Position numbers and translations under genes: made by a program
Notes under the pieces: generated by a model
What the model was told of the DNA's origin: nothing
Database searches by the model: none
What the model saw: the letters and a program-made list of their open reading frames with translations, nothing else
NCBI GenBank assembly: GCA_004208945.1
Contig: SGPE01000016.1
Location: 62,001 to 126,000, forward strand
Reading direction: 5' to 3'
Length of the DNA: 64,000 nucleotides
Origin: Pseudoalteromonas sp. CO133X
GTDB lineage: Bacteria; Pseudomonadota; Gammaproteobacteria; Enterobacterales; Alteromonadaceae
In this document: one piece after another, positions 9,773-18,374 of the stretch
Layout: each line of letters begins with the position of its first letter
How positions within the stretch are numbered: the stretch's first letter is position 1

Positions 9773-10267
9773 ATGACGAGAAAAAATATTCCGAACTATG
9801 TAACTCACCCAAGGTATGGCAGTACTCCATTGGTTTCCAAAGATGAAGTGCCAGCATGCACAATAGACAGTGCACACTGGCGTTACTCAAGCCTTCAATA
9901 TTTTCCTGAAACGGCGATTTTTGCAGATACTTCTAAGCAGAATTTTGCTATTTACCCCCGCAAGATTTATGTAGATATAGAAGAAACGTGTGAAGTATGT
10001 AGCAGGCCTTTTATCTTCTATGCACAAGAGCAGAAACATTGGTTTGAAGACCTAGGCTTTTGGATTGATGCACATTGCACTAGGTGTGTTGAATGCAGAA
10101 AAAAAGATCAAAGCACTCGCTTTATGCACAAACGGTATCAAGAATTTATCGCTTTAAAGGAGCAAACGAATCCACAAAATAAAGAACTCAAGCAAATAGC
10201 AATAAAGCTTTATAAATTGGGGTATATACGAAATCCAAATAAGCTGAATATTGACACCGGAAGTTAG
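9773..10267 (+). CDS. Zinc-ribbon domain protein (zf-trcl-like)
   Basis: A 164-residue soluble protein whose centre carries a probable zinc site, built from CEVC (CEVCSRPFIFYAQEQKHW) and, ~25 residues on, CTRC/CVEC (HCTRCVECRKK). The N-terminal half (NIPNYVTHPRYGSTPLVS and YFPETAIFADTSKQ) and the layout resemble the 'probable zinc-ribbon' family. The role is unknown. It lies in an AT-rich, gene-poor patch between the housekeeping SRP RNA and a siderophore receptor, which suggests accessory DNA. Assignment to the family is by pattern only. Confidence 0.7.
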   Translation: MTRKNIPNYVTHPRYGSTPLVSKDEVPACTIDSAHWRYSSLQYFPETAIFADTSKQNFAIYPRKIYVDIEETCEVCSRPFIFYAQEQKHWFEDLGFWIDAHCTRCVECRKKDQSTRFMHKRYQEFIALKEQTNPQNKELKQIAIKLYKLGYIRNPNKLNIDTGS

Positions 10268-10574
10268 CAAATTAAGTCACTGACTTGTTGCTTCTGTAAT
10301 AAAAGCTATCGAATGCAATACAGTAAGTTACAGCCTTATTATTTCCTAGCCATTTCCTATTATGTAAGCGAAGAGCATCTGTCGATAAAACTAGTGTCGG
10401 CGTTTAAATGTAAAGGCTGACTCTAATCGTGTTAGTTACGTGGTGTTTTAGTTTTGGCTCGACTATTTCTATCTGCTGAGAGTGTTTAAACTTAAATAGT
10501 TGAAAAGGCTCTCTAAAGTTGATGAATGTAAGCTTAACATTCTGTGCAATTTGTAATTGAAGGTTCAATCATAG
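10268..10574. other. Gene-free stretch in accessory patch
   Basis: About 300 nt with stops in all frames. I see no RNA gene. The segment GGCGTTTAAATGT (near 10400) resembles GGCGTTTGAATGT in the cruciform after the membrane-protein gene at 11142-11156, which may be a remnant of the same kind of element. Confidence 0.4.
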
Positions 10575-10739
10575 GGCCCTTCAAAATTTAAAGGAAAAAT
10601 TGACTATAAAGGGTCGTTGTCTCATGGTGCATCTTATGTATATAGACCACTTAGCGAGGTAATAAATAATTTTGGTAATCTTACTGGTATTTATTCAACA
10701 ACAGTGCCTATCGTTGATAACTATGTGGAGAAAAGGTAA
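10575..10739 (+). pseudogene. Headless ORF, possible C-terminal remnant of a larger protein
   Basis: The frame is open for 54 codons (from GPSKFKGKIDYKGSLSHGAS onward to NYVEKR and TAA) but has no plausible start codon near its beginning and follows a TAG at 10572. It ends directly against the GTG of the next gene, whose ribosome site (GGAG) lies inside it. That head-to-tail layout is common for a toxin tip followed by its immunity gene. The encoded peptide is polar and glycine/serine-rich. I recognise no family, so the toxin idea is inference from layout only. Confidence 0.35.
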
Positions 10740-11087
10740 GTGAAGGAAAGTAATAAGCAACTATATTTATTTATGATTCTTATTGAGTTCCCATTGGCTG
10801 CATTTTTAAAAGGAAGCCTATTGGTTGCATGCGTATTGTGTTTATTAGGTGTTACTTCTTATTTTAAACTTAAACCATTTATTTATTTGAAGAAAAATGT
10901 CTCCAATTTCAGTCTATATCTTTTTGGTAGTTATGTTGCGGGGGCATTATCTGCTGCATATACATATAGTTCAGATTTTAGTACAGACTATGCTTTTGGG
11001 ATCTTTCTATTAATTAATCTGATACTTTTACCTTTTTTTTATAAAGTAAAGAGTGCAATTGAGAATCATTTATTCGCGGGTAAATAA
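10740..11087 (+). CDS. Small membrane protein, possible immunity protein
   Basis: A 115-residue protein of unknown family, very AT-rich. It has about four membrane segments (LYLFMILIEFPLAAFL, SLLVACVLCLLGVTSYF, FSLYLFGSYVAGALSAAYT and FGIFLLINLILLPFFY) and a basic, polar tail. The GTG start is supported by GGAG 9 nt upstream, inside the preceding headless ORF, which suggests translational coupling. A small, hydrophobic, AT-rich gene behind a truncated ORF fits an orphan immunity gene, but nothing in the sequence proves this. An attC-like inverted repeat begins 4 nt after its stop. Confidence 0.55.
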   Translation: MKESNKQLYLFMILIEFPLAAFLKGSLLVACVLCLLGVTSYFKLKPFIYLKKNVSNFSLYLFGSYVAGALSAAYTYSSDFSTDYAFGIFLLINLILLPFFYKVKSAIENHLFAGK

Positions 11088-11090
11088 TTA

Positions 11091-11162
11091 GCGTCCAACT
11101 ATAAATGAAAGCAAAGCCAGTGGGAGCTTGTTTTCTTTTATCTGGCGTTTGAATGTTGGCGC
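11091..11162. repeat. attC-like imperfect cruciform
   Basis: The outer arms GCGTCCAAC (11091-11099) and GTTGGCGC (11155-11162) are nearly complementary. The inner arms GCCAG (11116-11120) and CTGGC (11142-11146) are fully complementary. The left arm contains GTCCAAC, which fits RYYYAAC, but the right arm does not fully fit GTTRRRY. The element starts 4 nt after a gene stop, as in integron cassettes. It could also be a plain transcription-end structure. Confidence 0.35.
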
Positions 11163-11536
11163 TTCGCTTCCTTTGGTTTATGCCAAAGGCTAAATTTGAG
11201 GAAACGTATTTTTCTGAGTTAGAAACTATCTAGTGAAAGCTGGGAAGTCCAGCGAGTCATTTCAAAAATCAGGTATTTCATATCTTAGAATGTCTGTTTC
11301 TTTGCGTTAAGGGTTAGGTCTTGGAATAGGGTTTATTGCAAGTAGTAGAAACTGAAGTCGTTATTTCTCTTACCGCTAAACTAAATTTTCAAATTAATAG
11401 AATCAGCTTTTTAAATTAGCATTAGGGGGCAGTAGTTATTATTTAGTGTGAATTATACTATATTAACATTAAATGTAATGCAAATGGGAATTGTTCGTGA
11501 TAACATCTTTGCGCTATTTCAATAACAAGGGTTATT
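11163..11536. other. Gene-free stretch before the siderophore receptor
   Basis: A 7-bp hairpin (CCTTTGG at 11170-11176, CCAAAGG at 11183-11189) is present. Otherwise I see no gene. The last ~100 nt must hold the promoter of the receptor gene. I could not find a convincing Fur box. Confidence 0.5.
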
Positions 11537-13690
11537 ATGAATTTTTCTCTACTTCCTACAGCCACAGCGGTGAGCATAGCGCTTTTGTCAAACAGTGCTT
11601 TTGCAGCGGAACAAACTAATAAAAAAGAAACAGACCTCATAGAAAAAATTACTGTAAATGGTAAGTACATTGTTAACGAAAATATCGATACAGCGACAGG
11701 CCTTGGTTTATCTATTCGTGAGACTCCACAGTCTGTAACGGTCTTTACTGCTGAGCGTATCAGAGATCAAGATTTAGACACGATTATTGACGCAGTCGAT
11801 AATACGGTTGGTTTGTCATCTTCAAAAATGGATAACATTCGTAACACCATGCAATCACGCGGGTTTAATGTGTCTAACTATCAAATTGATGGTGTGCCTT
11901 TATCGTGGAGTTTGGCAGGGGATTCTGGTGAAACGTCAGCGGATGTTGCAATTTATGAACGAGTAGAGTTTGTACGAGGCGCAACGGGTCTACTAACAGG
12001 TGCGGGCGACCCATCTGCATCAATTAATCTTGTTCGCAAACGCGCGCGTAATACTGACTTAACTGGTTACGTTGATGCTTCAATAGGAAGTTGGAATAAA
12101 AAAGAGTTAACCCTTGATATCGCGAATGGCCTAAATGATAGCGGTACAGTGCGCGGTCGAGTGGTCGCAAAAGTGGTTGATAGTGAATCATATATCGACT
12201 TATACGAAGAGAATAAAAATATCTTCTACGGTGTATTAGAGACTGACCTAACACCTGATACTACCCTGCGTGTAGGGGCGAGTTACCAGAACAGTGATCC
12301 GCATGGTCCTGTGTGGGGCGCTTTACCTGCATACTATACCGATGGCACAGCAGCTGAGTGGGATGACTCTAAAACCACGGCCCTTGATTGGACTCGTTGG
12401 GAAACAACGCACAAAAACTATTTTGCAACCGTTGAGCATTTATTTTCAAATGGTTGGCAGTTAACAGCAAATTATAATCACTCAAAATATGATAAAGAAA
12501 GCCGCTTATTTTATGTCTATGGTGCATTAGATAAAGAAACAGGGGCAGGCTTAACAGGGCAACGTTATTTTGCGTTTGGCTCAACAGAGCAAGACAGTGT
12601 TGATGTGCAGCTTAAAGGTCAATACACTTTGTTTGAACAGAGTCATGACTTTGTGGTGGGTGCGCTTTACTCTAAGCAAACTGGTGAAACAAGTACTCGC
12701 GATCCCGATCCTATCATTGGTGGTAGCGCATGGGATGCGGTTCCTATTGATAACTTTTTTGATTTCCAAGGGGATGATATTGCAGAACCTAATTGGACTG
12801 AAGAAGTGACACTACAAGATGATAACGACACAGTACAAAAAGGCTTTTACGCAGCTACACGAGTTTCGTTAACTGATGCGTTTAAAGTGATTGCTGGTGG
12901 GCGTATTTCGTCATGGGAGCGAGAGCGCTACTATTACGGCGATCAACAAGATTACGGTGATTCAGGGGTTTTTGTGCCTTACTTTGGTGCACTCTTTGAT
13001 TTAAATGATCAGCACCGCATGTATGCCAGCTACACAGAAATTTTTCGTCCGCAAAATAGCTTAGATGCGAACGGGGAGTATTTAGACCCTGTTGATGGTA
13101 AAGCAAGTGAAATTGGCTTAAAGAGTGCTTATTTTGATGAGCGTTTGCAAACATCTTTGGCTATTTTTGATATTCAACAAGATAACTTAGCAGCAGAAGA
13201 CCCCAACTTTGTGCCAACCGCTGAACAAATGTCAGCATATTATGGCGCTGAAGGAACACAAAGTCGCGGCTTTGAGTTTGAAGTGATGGGGGAGCCTGTG
13301 GATGGTTGGAATATCTCAGCCGGCTACTCACAGTTTAAAGCCGAGGATGCCGATAACAACAAAGTAAATACAGATTCACCACGTAAGCAATTTAAGTTAT
13401 TTACGACCTACCAATTTGTAAAACAATTACCAGCGCTTACAATCGGTGGTGGTCTTAACTGGCAAAGCAAGTCGTATGCGCAAGGTACAACACGTAATGT
13501 AGAGCAAGATGCTTATACAATTGTAAACTTGATGGCGCGTTATAATATTAATGAATCAATGGATTTACAGTTAAATGTTAATAATCTATTTGATAAGAAA
13601 TACTATAATTACATGACAGCAGGCTACTATGACCTTTACCGCTATGGTGCGCCACGCAATGCATCACTGAGCTTCAGTTATAACTTTTAA
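11537..13690 (+). CDS. TonB-dependent siderophore receptor
   Basis: A 717-residue outer-membrane receptor for ferric siderophores. It has a signal peptide ending near FAA|EQTN (~residue 24) and a plug domain with the siderophore-receptor hallmarks IRETPQSVTVFTAERI and YERVEFVRGATGLLTGAGDPSASINLVRK. The β-barrel ends in SLSFSYNF, the aromatic C-terminal signature for BAM. It resembles the FhuE/FpvA group, which takes up hydroxamate or mixed siderophores. The substrate cannot be told from sequence alone. No biosynthesis or ABC transporter genes adjoin it. A strong terminator follows. Confidence 0.92.
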   Translation: MNFSLLPTATAVSIALLSNSAFAAEQTNKKETDLIEKITVNGKYIVNENIDTATGLGLSIRETPQSVTVFTAERIRDQDLDTIIDAVDNTVGLSSSKMDNIRNTMQSRGFNVSNYQIDGVPLSWSLAGDSGETSADVAIYERVEFVRGATGLLTGAGDPSASINLVRKRARNTDLTGYVDASIGSWNKKELTLDIANGLNDSGTVRGRVVAKVVDSESYIDLYEENKNIFYGVLETDLTPDTTLRVGASYQNSDPHGPVWGALPAYYTDGTAAEWDDSKTTALDWTRWETTHKNYFATVEHLFSNGWQLTANYNHSKYDKESRLFYVYGALDKETGAGLTGQRYFAFGSTEQDSVDVQLKGQYTLFEQSHDFVVGALYSKQTGETSTRDPDPIIGGSAWDAVPIDNFFDFQGDDIAEPNWTEEVTLQDDNDTVQKGFYAATRVSLTDAFKVIAGGRISSWERERYYYGDQQDYGDSGVFVPYFGALFDLNDQHRMYASYTEIFRPQNSLDANGEYLDPVDGKASEIGLKSAYFDERLQTSLAIFDIQQDNLAAEDPNFVPTAEQMSAYYGAEGTQSRGFEFEVMGEPVDGWNISAGYSQFKAEDADNNKVNTDSPRKQFKLFTTYQFVKQLPALTIGGGLNWQSKSYAQGTTRNVEQDAYTIVNLMARYNINESMDLQLNVNNLFDKKYYNYMTAGYYDLYRYGAPRNASLSFSYNF

Positions 13691-13723
13691 TTGATTGCTC
13701 GGGATAGGCTCATATCGAGTTGC

Positions 13724-13755
13724 AACTAAAGGTGCATTTGTGCACCTTTAGTTTT
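13724..13755 (+). terminator. Terminator of the siderophore receptor gene
   Basis: AACTAAAGGTGCA and TGCACCTTTAGTT form a perfect 13-bp stem with a TTTG loop, followed by TTTT. Confidence 0.9.
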
Positions 13756-13936
13756 ATGGTTATCAGGGCTTCTTCGCTATTCTAGCTTTAAACAGCGACG
13801 AGCTGTTTCATTTTGTGACAACTCATTTCCTTCTTTAATCTTATTGATCTTAAATAACACCCTTTTAAATAAACTGGCTTATTCTGTTGCCAAATTAAGT
13901 AACGAGCTATTTGCTTGTTTGAGGGATTTTAGATAA

Positions 13937-14782
13937 ATGATTACGTTAGATGAGCAGCGTTTAACATCGTTAAAACGTGGCTTTCATATACCACCTAAGC
14001 CTGAACTACTCGATGAAATTGCAACTGAAATGGAGTTAGACGATGCTTGCTTAGATAGAATTGCCAGCATGATCTCTAAAGATATTAGCCTCTCTGCTTT
14101 ATTATTAAAAACCATCAACAGCCCTTTTTTTGGCTTACAAAGAACGATCAGTGATATAAAACAAGCGGCTATGTTTTTGGGTTTAGAGCAACTAAATCGC
14201 TTAGTTACACTCGCATTACTTAAGAACAACTTTGTTGGTGATGCCTGCATCAGTTTAGAGCGATTCTGGGATGAGTCTGTTGAAGTAGCAAACGCTTGTG
14301 TATGGCTTGGACATAGTTACAAGTCGCTGATGCCAGTTGATGAGCTCTACTCGTTAGGCCTTTTCCACAATGTTGGCATTGCAGCAATGGCTCTAAAATA
14401 CCGTGACTATATTGACGTATTACAACACGCAAATCATGCAAAAGAGCAAGTAATAACCGATCTTGAGCAAGCTCGTTATCAGTGCGACCATGCTGTTATA
14501 GGTTATTTTATTGCCACATCGTGGCACTTACCTAAGCCGCTATGTAACGTTATTTTAAACCATCATAATAGCCACTTTTTACAGCTAAGTGATAATGACC
14601 ACCAGCGAATGGCCTTTGCTATTTTAAAATGTGCAGAAAGCATGATTGACTATGCCAGACACAGGCAACATTCAAGCGAGTGGCTAAAAATTAAAGATCA
14701 GTGCTTTATCGAGTTAGGAGTTATTGAGCAGGAATACGCTGATCTTCTAGAAGATTACCTCGACAATTCAATGGCGAGTTAA
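13937..14782 (+). CDS. HDOD domain protein
   Basis: A 281-residue cytosolic protein that is essentially one HDOD domain, an HD-superfamily fold lacking catalytic metals and used in signalling, often near c-di-GMP or stress networks. Visible hallmarks are the opening IPPKPELLDEIATEM, the repeated helical segment ISKDISLSALLLKTINSPFFG, then ISDIKQAAMFLGLEQL, and later LYSLGLFHNVG and CDHAVIGYFIATSWHLPKPL. No output domain is attached. It stands alone between a terminated receptor gene and the MerR module. Confidence 0.88.
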   Translation: MITLDEQRLTSLKRGFHIPPKPELLDEIATEMELDDACLDRIASMISKDISLSALLLKTINSPFFGLQRTISDIKQAAMFLGLEQLNRLVTLALLKNNFVGDACISLERFWDESVEVANACVWLGHSYKSLMPVDELYSLGLFHNVGIAAMALKYRDYIDVLQHANHAKEQVITDLEQARYQCDHAVIGYFIATSWHLPKPLCNVILNHHNSHFLQLSDNDHQRMAFAILKCAESMIDYARHRQHSSEWLKIKDQCFIELGVIEQEYADLLEDYLDNSMAS

Positions 14783-14843
14783 AGCCAATAAAAACCTTCG
14801 ATAAGCAAGCGGGTGGTGTTAATTCACTGCTCGCTTTTTTGTC

Positions 14844-14874
14844 TTGACCTTAAAGTGAGCTTTAAAGTTAGAGT
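14844..14874 (+). promoter_or_regulatory. MerR-type promoter/operator 1
   Basis: TTGACC (-35, 14844-14849), a 19-bp spacer and TAGAGT (-10, 14869-14874). The spacer holds the palindrome CTTAAAG-TGAG-CTTTAAA (14849-14866). A 19-bp spacer with a centred dyad is the hallmark of MerR-activated promoters, where the protein twists the DNA to align the two boxes. It lies ~30 nt upstream of the decarboxylase-like gene, and the MerR gene itself is second in the unit. Confidence 0.8.
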
Positions 14875-14905
14875 TTTTGTATCTTAACGACTAACGAGGT
14901 ACAAA

Positions 14906-15871
14906 ATGACAACTATTAAGTACACAATTCTATTGCTCGCATTACTAGCAACAAGCTATGTAGAAGGCGCAACCAAAATAATTGAGCTGGCAGGCGAAAA
15001 GGTGCCTGTTGTTGAAGGTGGCTTATATGATCAGTATCGCTCTAATCCCCCATTATCAGTTATAGCTGAGCAGGTTCCTGATATTGATCTATCATGGTTT
15101 AAAACATTACATAAGCAAAAAGTTGATATGGGCTTTGAGTCTTACTCGCCAAATTTTTACTATAAAAACAGTAAGATTACCGCTGTATTTAGCGCCGATC
15201 TCGATGTATTAACCTCATTGATCCCAGCCAGTGTTTTAGAGCATGTTGAGCCAATAAGTTTATGGCCTGGGCGAGGGCTAGCTGCAATAACGGATTATGC
15301 TTATCATTACTGCGATAACGATACATACAACGAGTTCGCCATTTCAGTGATCACCACCAAGCCGGATGCATGGAATTTAGGCGTTATTTCGTTACTTAAT
15401 AACCAATGGAATGATGACTTTTGGGGTGTTGTTTTAAAGCTACCCGTTGATACAGAACTTGCGCGAGTGCGAGGTGTAGTGGGCTATAATCTACCTAAAT
15501 GGACCACTAAAATTAGCTATAAAAATACCCCTAAGACACTGACGTTTTCATTATTCTATAGTGCCACAAATGAGCCGGATGTGATCATCACAGGTAAAAA
15601 GCTAAGTGATGAATCAACTGATGAGAAATTTGTCCGAAACAGTTTTATGAATCACAATCAACAGGGAATGTTAACAACTGGCTATGCGGATAATCGATAT
15701 TTACGCTATGCATCAAGTACGTCTGATGAGGATGTAAGCCTTGAACTGCATCAGGGAGAATTATCACAGTTTATTCGCTCACTTGATTTAGGCAGTATGG
15801 TTAAATATGAGTACGTTCCTGATTTTCAAAGTGCGTTATATGCACCAACACACTTTAAAGCCAAGCCTTAG
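14906..15871 (+). CDS. Exported acetoacetate-decarboxylase-like protein
   Basis: A 321-residue protein with an N-terminal signal peptide (MTTIKYTILLLALLATSYVEG, cleavage near 21-23), so probably periplasmic. The mature part resembles the acetoacetate decarboxylase (ADC) superfamily, as in LWPGRGLAAITDYAYHYCDN, YNEFAISV and VVGYNLPKWTTKI. The last resembles the lysine-bearing GxPK segment used for Schiff-base chemistry. Whether it decarboxylates anything is unknown, since many family members do other carbonyl chemistry. It is the first gene after a MerR-type operator and lies 14 nt before merR. It is therefore probably induced by the same signal as the Old Yellow Enzyme gene downstream. Confidence 0.65.
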   Translation: MTTIKYTILLLALLATSYVEGATKIIELAGEKVPVVEGGLYDQYRSNPPLSVIAEQVPDIDLSWFKTLHKQKVDMGFESYSPNFYYKNSKITAVFSADLDVLTSLIPASVLEHVEPISLWPGRGLAAITDYAYHYCDNDTYNEFAISVITTKPDAWNLGVISLLNNQWNDDFWGVVLKLPVDTELARVRGVVGYNLPKWTTKISYKNTPKTLTFSLFYSATNEPDVIITGKKLSDESTDEKFVRNSFMNHNQQGMLTTGYADNRYLRYASSTSDEDVSLELHQGELSQFIRSLDLGSMVKYEYVPDFQSALYAPTHFKAKP

Positions 15872-15885
15872 CGAGGAGTGACACA

Positions 15886-16299
15886 ATGAAAATAGGTGAG
15901 CTTGCAAAACGAACGGGTCTTAGTGCGTCTAAAATTCGTTTTTATGAGGATATTGGTTTACTAAAAATGGTTGAGCGTAAAGCAAATGGCTATCGCTCAT
16001 ATCCTAAAGAAGCCGAAGTCGTTTTAAACTTGATAGTTAGTGGGCAACAAGCAGGTTTTAGTCTGGATGAATTAAAAGCGCTGTTACCGGCAGATTTATC
16101 TGGTTGGCACCATGCTCAACTTATTGATGCATTGAAACAAAAAGTGATGGATATCGAGCAATTACAAGCAAAGTTAGCCGAAAATAAACAGCGCTTAACA
16201 GAGATCCTCACAGAAATTGATGCAAAGCCAGATGATATGGATTGTGCAGACAATGCTAAACGTGTTTTGTCGCAAATGGGATTAAAAAATGACAAATAG
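15886..16299 (+). CDS. MerR-family transcriptional regulator
   Basis: A 137-residue regulator with the MerR winged helix-turn-helix at the N-terminus (KIGELAKRTGLSASKIRFYEDIGLL, residues 2-26, of which IGELAKRTGLSASKIRFYED is the core). A long dimerisation helix follows at ~75-115. The C-terminal tail has a single cysteine (DDMDCADNAK). This rules out the four-Cys iron-sulfur cluster of SoxR and the paired Cys of CueR-type metal sensors. It may sense an electrophile through that Cys, which is inference. It is co-directional and 14 nt downstream of the decarboxylase-like gene. Two matching 19-bp-spacer operators flank it, so it probably regulates both its own unit and the flavin oxidoreductase. 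Confidence 0.9.
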   Translation: MKIGELAKRTGLSASKIRFYEDIGLLKMVERKANGYRSYPKEAEVVLNLIVSGQQAGFSLDELKALLPADLSGWHHAQLIDALKQKVMDIEQLQAKLAENKQRLTEILTEIDAKPDDMDCADNAKRVLSQMGLKNDK

Positions 16300-16302
16300 C
16301 TA

Positions 16303-16333
16303 TTGACCTTAAAGTTTACTTTAAGCTTATAGT
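16303..16333 (+). promoter_or_regulatory. MerR-type promoter/operator 2
   Basis: TTGACC (16303-16308), a 19-bp spacer and TATAGT (16328-16333). The spacer holds a perfect palindrome CTTAAAG-TTTA-CTTTAAG (16308-16325). Same -35, spacing and dyad as operator 1, and ~30 nt upstream of the oxidoreductase ATG. Confidence 0.85.
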
Positions 16334-16361
16334 TTTGACATTCCCAACTATGGAGACTGTT

Positions 16362-17591
16362 ATGACCTTATTTTCTGAGCTTAAATTACCAAATGGTTCT
16401 GTTATTCCTAATCGCGTTGCAAAAGCCGCAATGGAAGAAAACTTAGCTGATGCAAACTTACTCCCGTCAACTCAGCTTTTTAACTTGTATAAAGCCTGGG
16501 CTGACGGTGGTGTAGGGCTTATTATCTCAGGCAATGTTATGGTTGATAGTAAAGCGATGACAGGCCCAGGTGGAGTGGTATTAGAAAATGATAAACACCT
16601 AGCTGTGTTTCAGCAGTGGGCAAAAATAGGGCAGGCGAATGGCGGGCAGTTTTGGTTGCAAATCAATCATCCTGGCCGACAAATGCCAGCAAGTTTGCAG
16701 CAACAAACATGGGCGCCTTCAGCAGTTGAAATGGACATGGGTAAAATGTCGAGTTACTTCACGGCCCCTAAAGCGATGGATGAAGCCAAAATTCAAGACA
16801 TCATTGCACGATTTGTAAAAACAGCCACATTAGCTGAAAAGGCTGGTTTCTCTGGTGTTGAAGTGCACGCGGCACATGGTTATTTATTAAGCCAGTTTTT
16901 ATCTCCTTTAACTAACAAGCGAAGTGACCAATGGGGTGGCAGCCTTGCAAATCGCGCTCGATTGTTAATTGAAATTGTTAAAAAAATTAAAGCCGCTACG
17001 AGCGAGCATTTTGCGGTTGCGGTAAAATTAAACTCAGCCGATTTTCAACGCGGTGGCTTCAGTCTTGACGACGCCAAGCAGGTGGTTGTTATGCTGGGTG
17101 AGTTAAATGTTGATTTAGTAGAGCTTTCTGGTGGTAGTTATGAGGCACCGGCGATGCAAGGTAGTGCACGGGATGGCAGAACATTGGCTCGTGAGGCGTA
17201 CTTTTTAGAGTTTGCAAAAGAAATTCGTCAAATCGCGAAGATGCCAATTATGATCACAGGTGGCATTAAACGTAAATCAGTGGCAGATCAGGTTATTGCA
17301 GAAGGTGTCGATATGGTCGGTATTGCAACGGCACTTGCAATTGAGCCAGCGTTAGTTAATAAGTGGCGAAATGGCTCACATGTTACACCTGAACTTGCGG
17401 TGATAACTTGGAAGAATAAACCACTTGCCTCGGTTGCGAATATGGCAATGGTAAAGTATCAATTAACGCGTTTGAGTAAGAACAAACAGGCAAATCCAAA
17501 TGTTTGGCCAATCTGGGCGTTCATTAAACAGCAAATTAATGATGTATTTAGAGTAAAAAGATACCTGAAATACATACATAATAATAGCTGA
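16362..17591 (+). CDS. NADH:flavin oxidoreductase, Old Yellow Enzyme family
   Basis: A 409-residue FMN-dependent (βα)8-barrel ene-reductase that reduces activated C=C bonds, such as α,β-unsaturated carbonyls, with NAD(P)H. Visible motifs are PNRVAKAAMEENLAD at the N-terminus (FMN contact) and the family signature GVEVHAAHGYLLSQFLSPL...NKRSDQWGGSLANRARLL. PIMITGGIKRKS and GIATALAIEP form the phosphate site. The start is the ATG at 16362, preceded by GGAG. It has its own MerR-type operator, so it is probably induced with the decarboxylase-like gene. A role in detoxifying reactive carbonyls fits, but is inference. Confidence 0.92.
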   Translation: MTLFSELKLPNGSVIPNRVAKAAMEENLADANLLPSTQLFNLYKAWADGGVGLIISGNVMVDSKAMTGPGGVVLENDKHLAVFQQWAKIGQANGGQFWLQINHPGRQMPASLQQQTWAPSAVEMDMGKMSSYFTAPKAMDEAKIQDIIARFVKTATLAEKAGFSGVEVHAAHGYLLSQFLSPLTNKRSDQWGGSLANRARLLIEIVKKIKAATSEHFAVAVKLNSADFQRGGFSLDDAKQVVVMLGELNVDLVELSGGSYEAPAMQGSARDGRTLAREAYFLEFAKEIRQIAKMPIMITGGIKRKSVADQVIAEGVDMVGIATALAIEPALVNKWRNGSHVTPELAVITWKNKPLASVANMAMVKYQLTRLSKNKQANPNVWPIWAFIKQQINDVFRVKRYLKYIHNNS

Positions 17592-17648
17592 ACTGAGTGT
17601 ACATTTTAGTTTAGGCAAGGCATCATAACTTTTTTCTAAGGAGAGGTT

Positions 17649-18371
17649 ATGATGCTTAAATCTTTGTTGTTACTGGTTTTATGTAGCAGTTCTGCGATGG
17701 CTGCAACAAGTCTGCCGGATAATCGTCATATTGTTGTTAAAGGTGAAGCAGTTGTGCGTACTGCCCCTGATAGGGCAGATATCACGTTAGAGTTTGAAGC
17801 TGTTAAAGCTGAAAGTGTGCAGGCTAAGCAGCAAGTCGATGCGCAAGTAAATGAACTCCTTGCGGGCTTAAATAAATTCTCTGTAGATGAAAAAAGTATC
17901 TCCGCGGGTCGAATTTTCGTAGAGCCGAACATGCGTTATGACGAAAATGATAATCAAGTTAAAGATGGTTTTCGAGCCACGCGTAAGGTTAAAGTCAGCC
18001 TTAAAAAACTCTCCCTTTTGGACGGATTTTTAAATTTTTCGCTTAAAGTGGGTGTCAATCAAATCGATCAAATTCAACTTTTATCAACCAAAGCCTCAGA
18101 TTACGAGCAAGCCGCTCTTGATAAAGCAGTTGCGAATGCCAAACAGCAGGGAAGTAGCCTTGCAAGCGCATTCGAAGCGAAACTTGGTCGGGTGTATAGT
18201 ATTCAATCGCAAGAGATAGGTAGTCACTTTGGCTATGGTAGCAATACAAATATTGAACGAATCATGGTCACGGGCTCACGTATTAATACAGTCCCAGAAG
18301 GTAAGTATTTACAAGAATCGATTACCTTTAGAGCAAGTGTCAATGTTGTGTTTGATTTGGTGGTCGAGTAA
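17649..18371 (+). CDS. SIMPL domain (DUF541) exported protein
   Basis: A 240-residue protein with a signal peptide (MMLKSLLLLVLCSSSAMAA, cleavage ~19). It has the SIMPL fold start IVVKGEAVVRTAPDRADITLEFE and the end YLQESITFRASVNVVFDLV. SIMPL proteins are periplasmic or outer-membrane, of poorly known role, and include oxidative-stress proteins (YggE). A good ribosome site (AAGGAG, 17638-17643) precedes two tandem ATG codons. The next secreted-protein gene starts 4 nt after the stop, so the two form an operon. Confidence 0.88.
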   Translation: MMLKSLLLLVLCSSSAMAATSLPDNRHIVVKGEAVVRTAPDRADITLEFEAVKAESVQAKQQVDAQVNELLAGLNKFSVDEKSISAGRIFVEPNMRYDENDNQVKDGFRATRKVKVSLKKLSLLDGFLNFSLKVGVNQIDQIQLLSTKASDYEQAALDKAVANAKQQGSSLASAFEAKLGRVYSIQSQEIGSHFGYGSNTNIERIMVTGSRINTVPEGKYLQESITFRASVNVVFDLVVE

Positions 18372-18374
18372 TTA

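Noticed and set aside
11400..11536. Fur box before the siderophore receptor
   Set aside because: Only weak AT-rich partial matches; nothing close to the 19-bp Fur palindrome.
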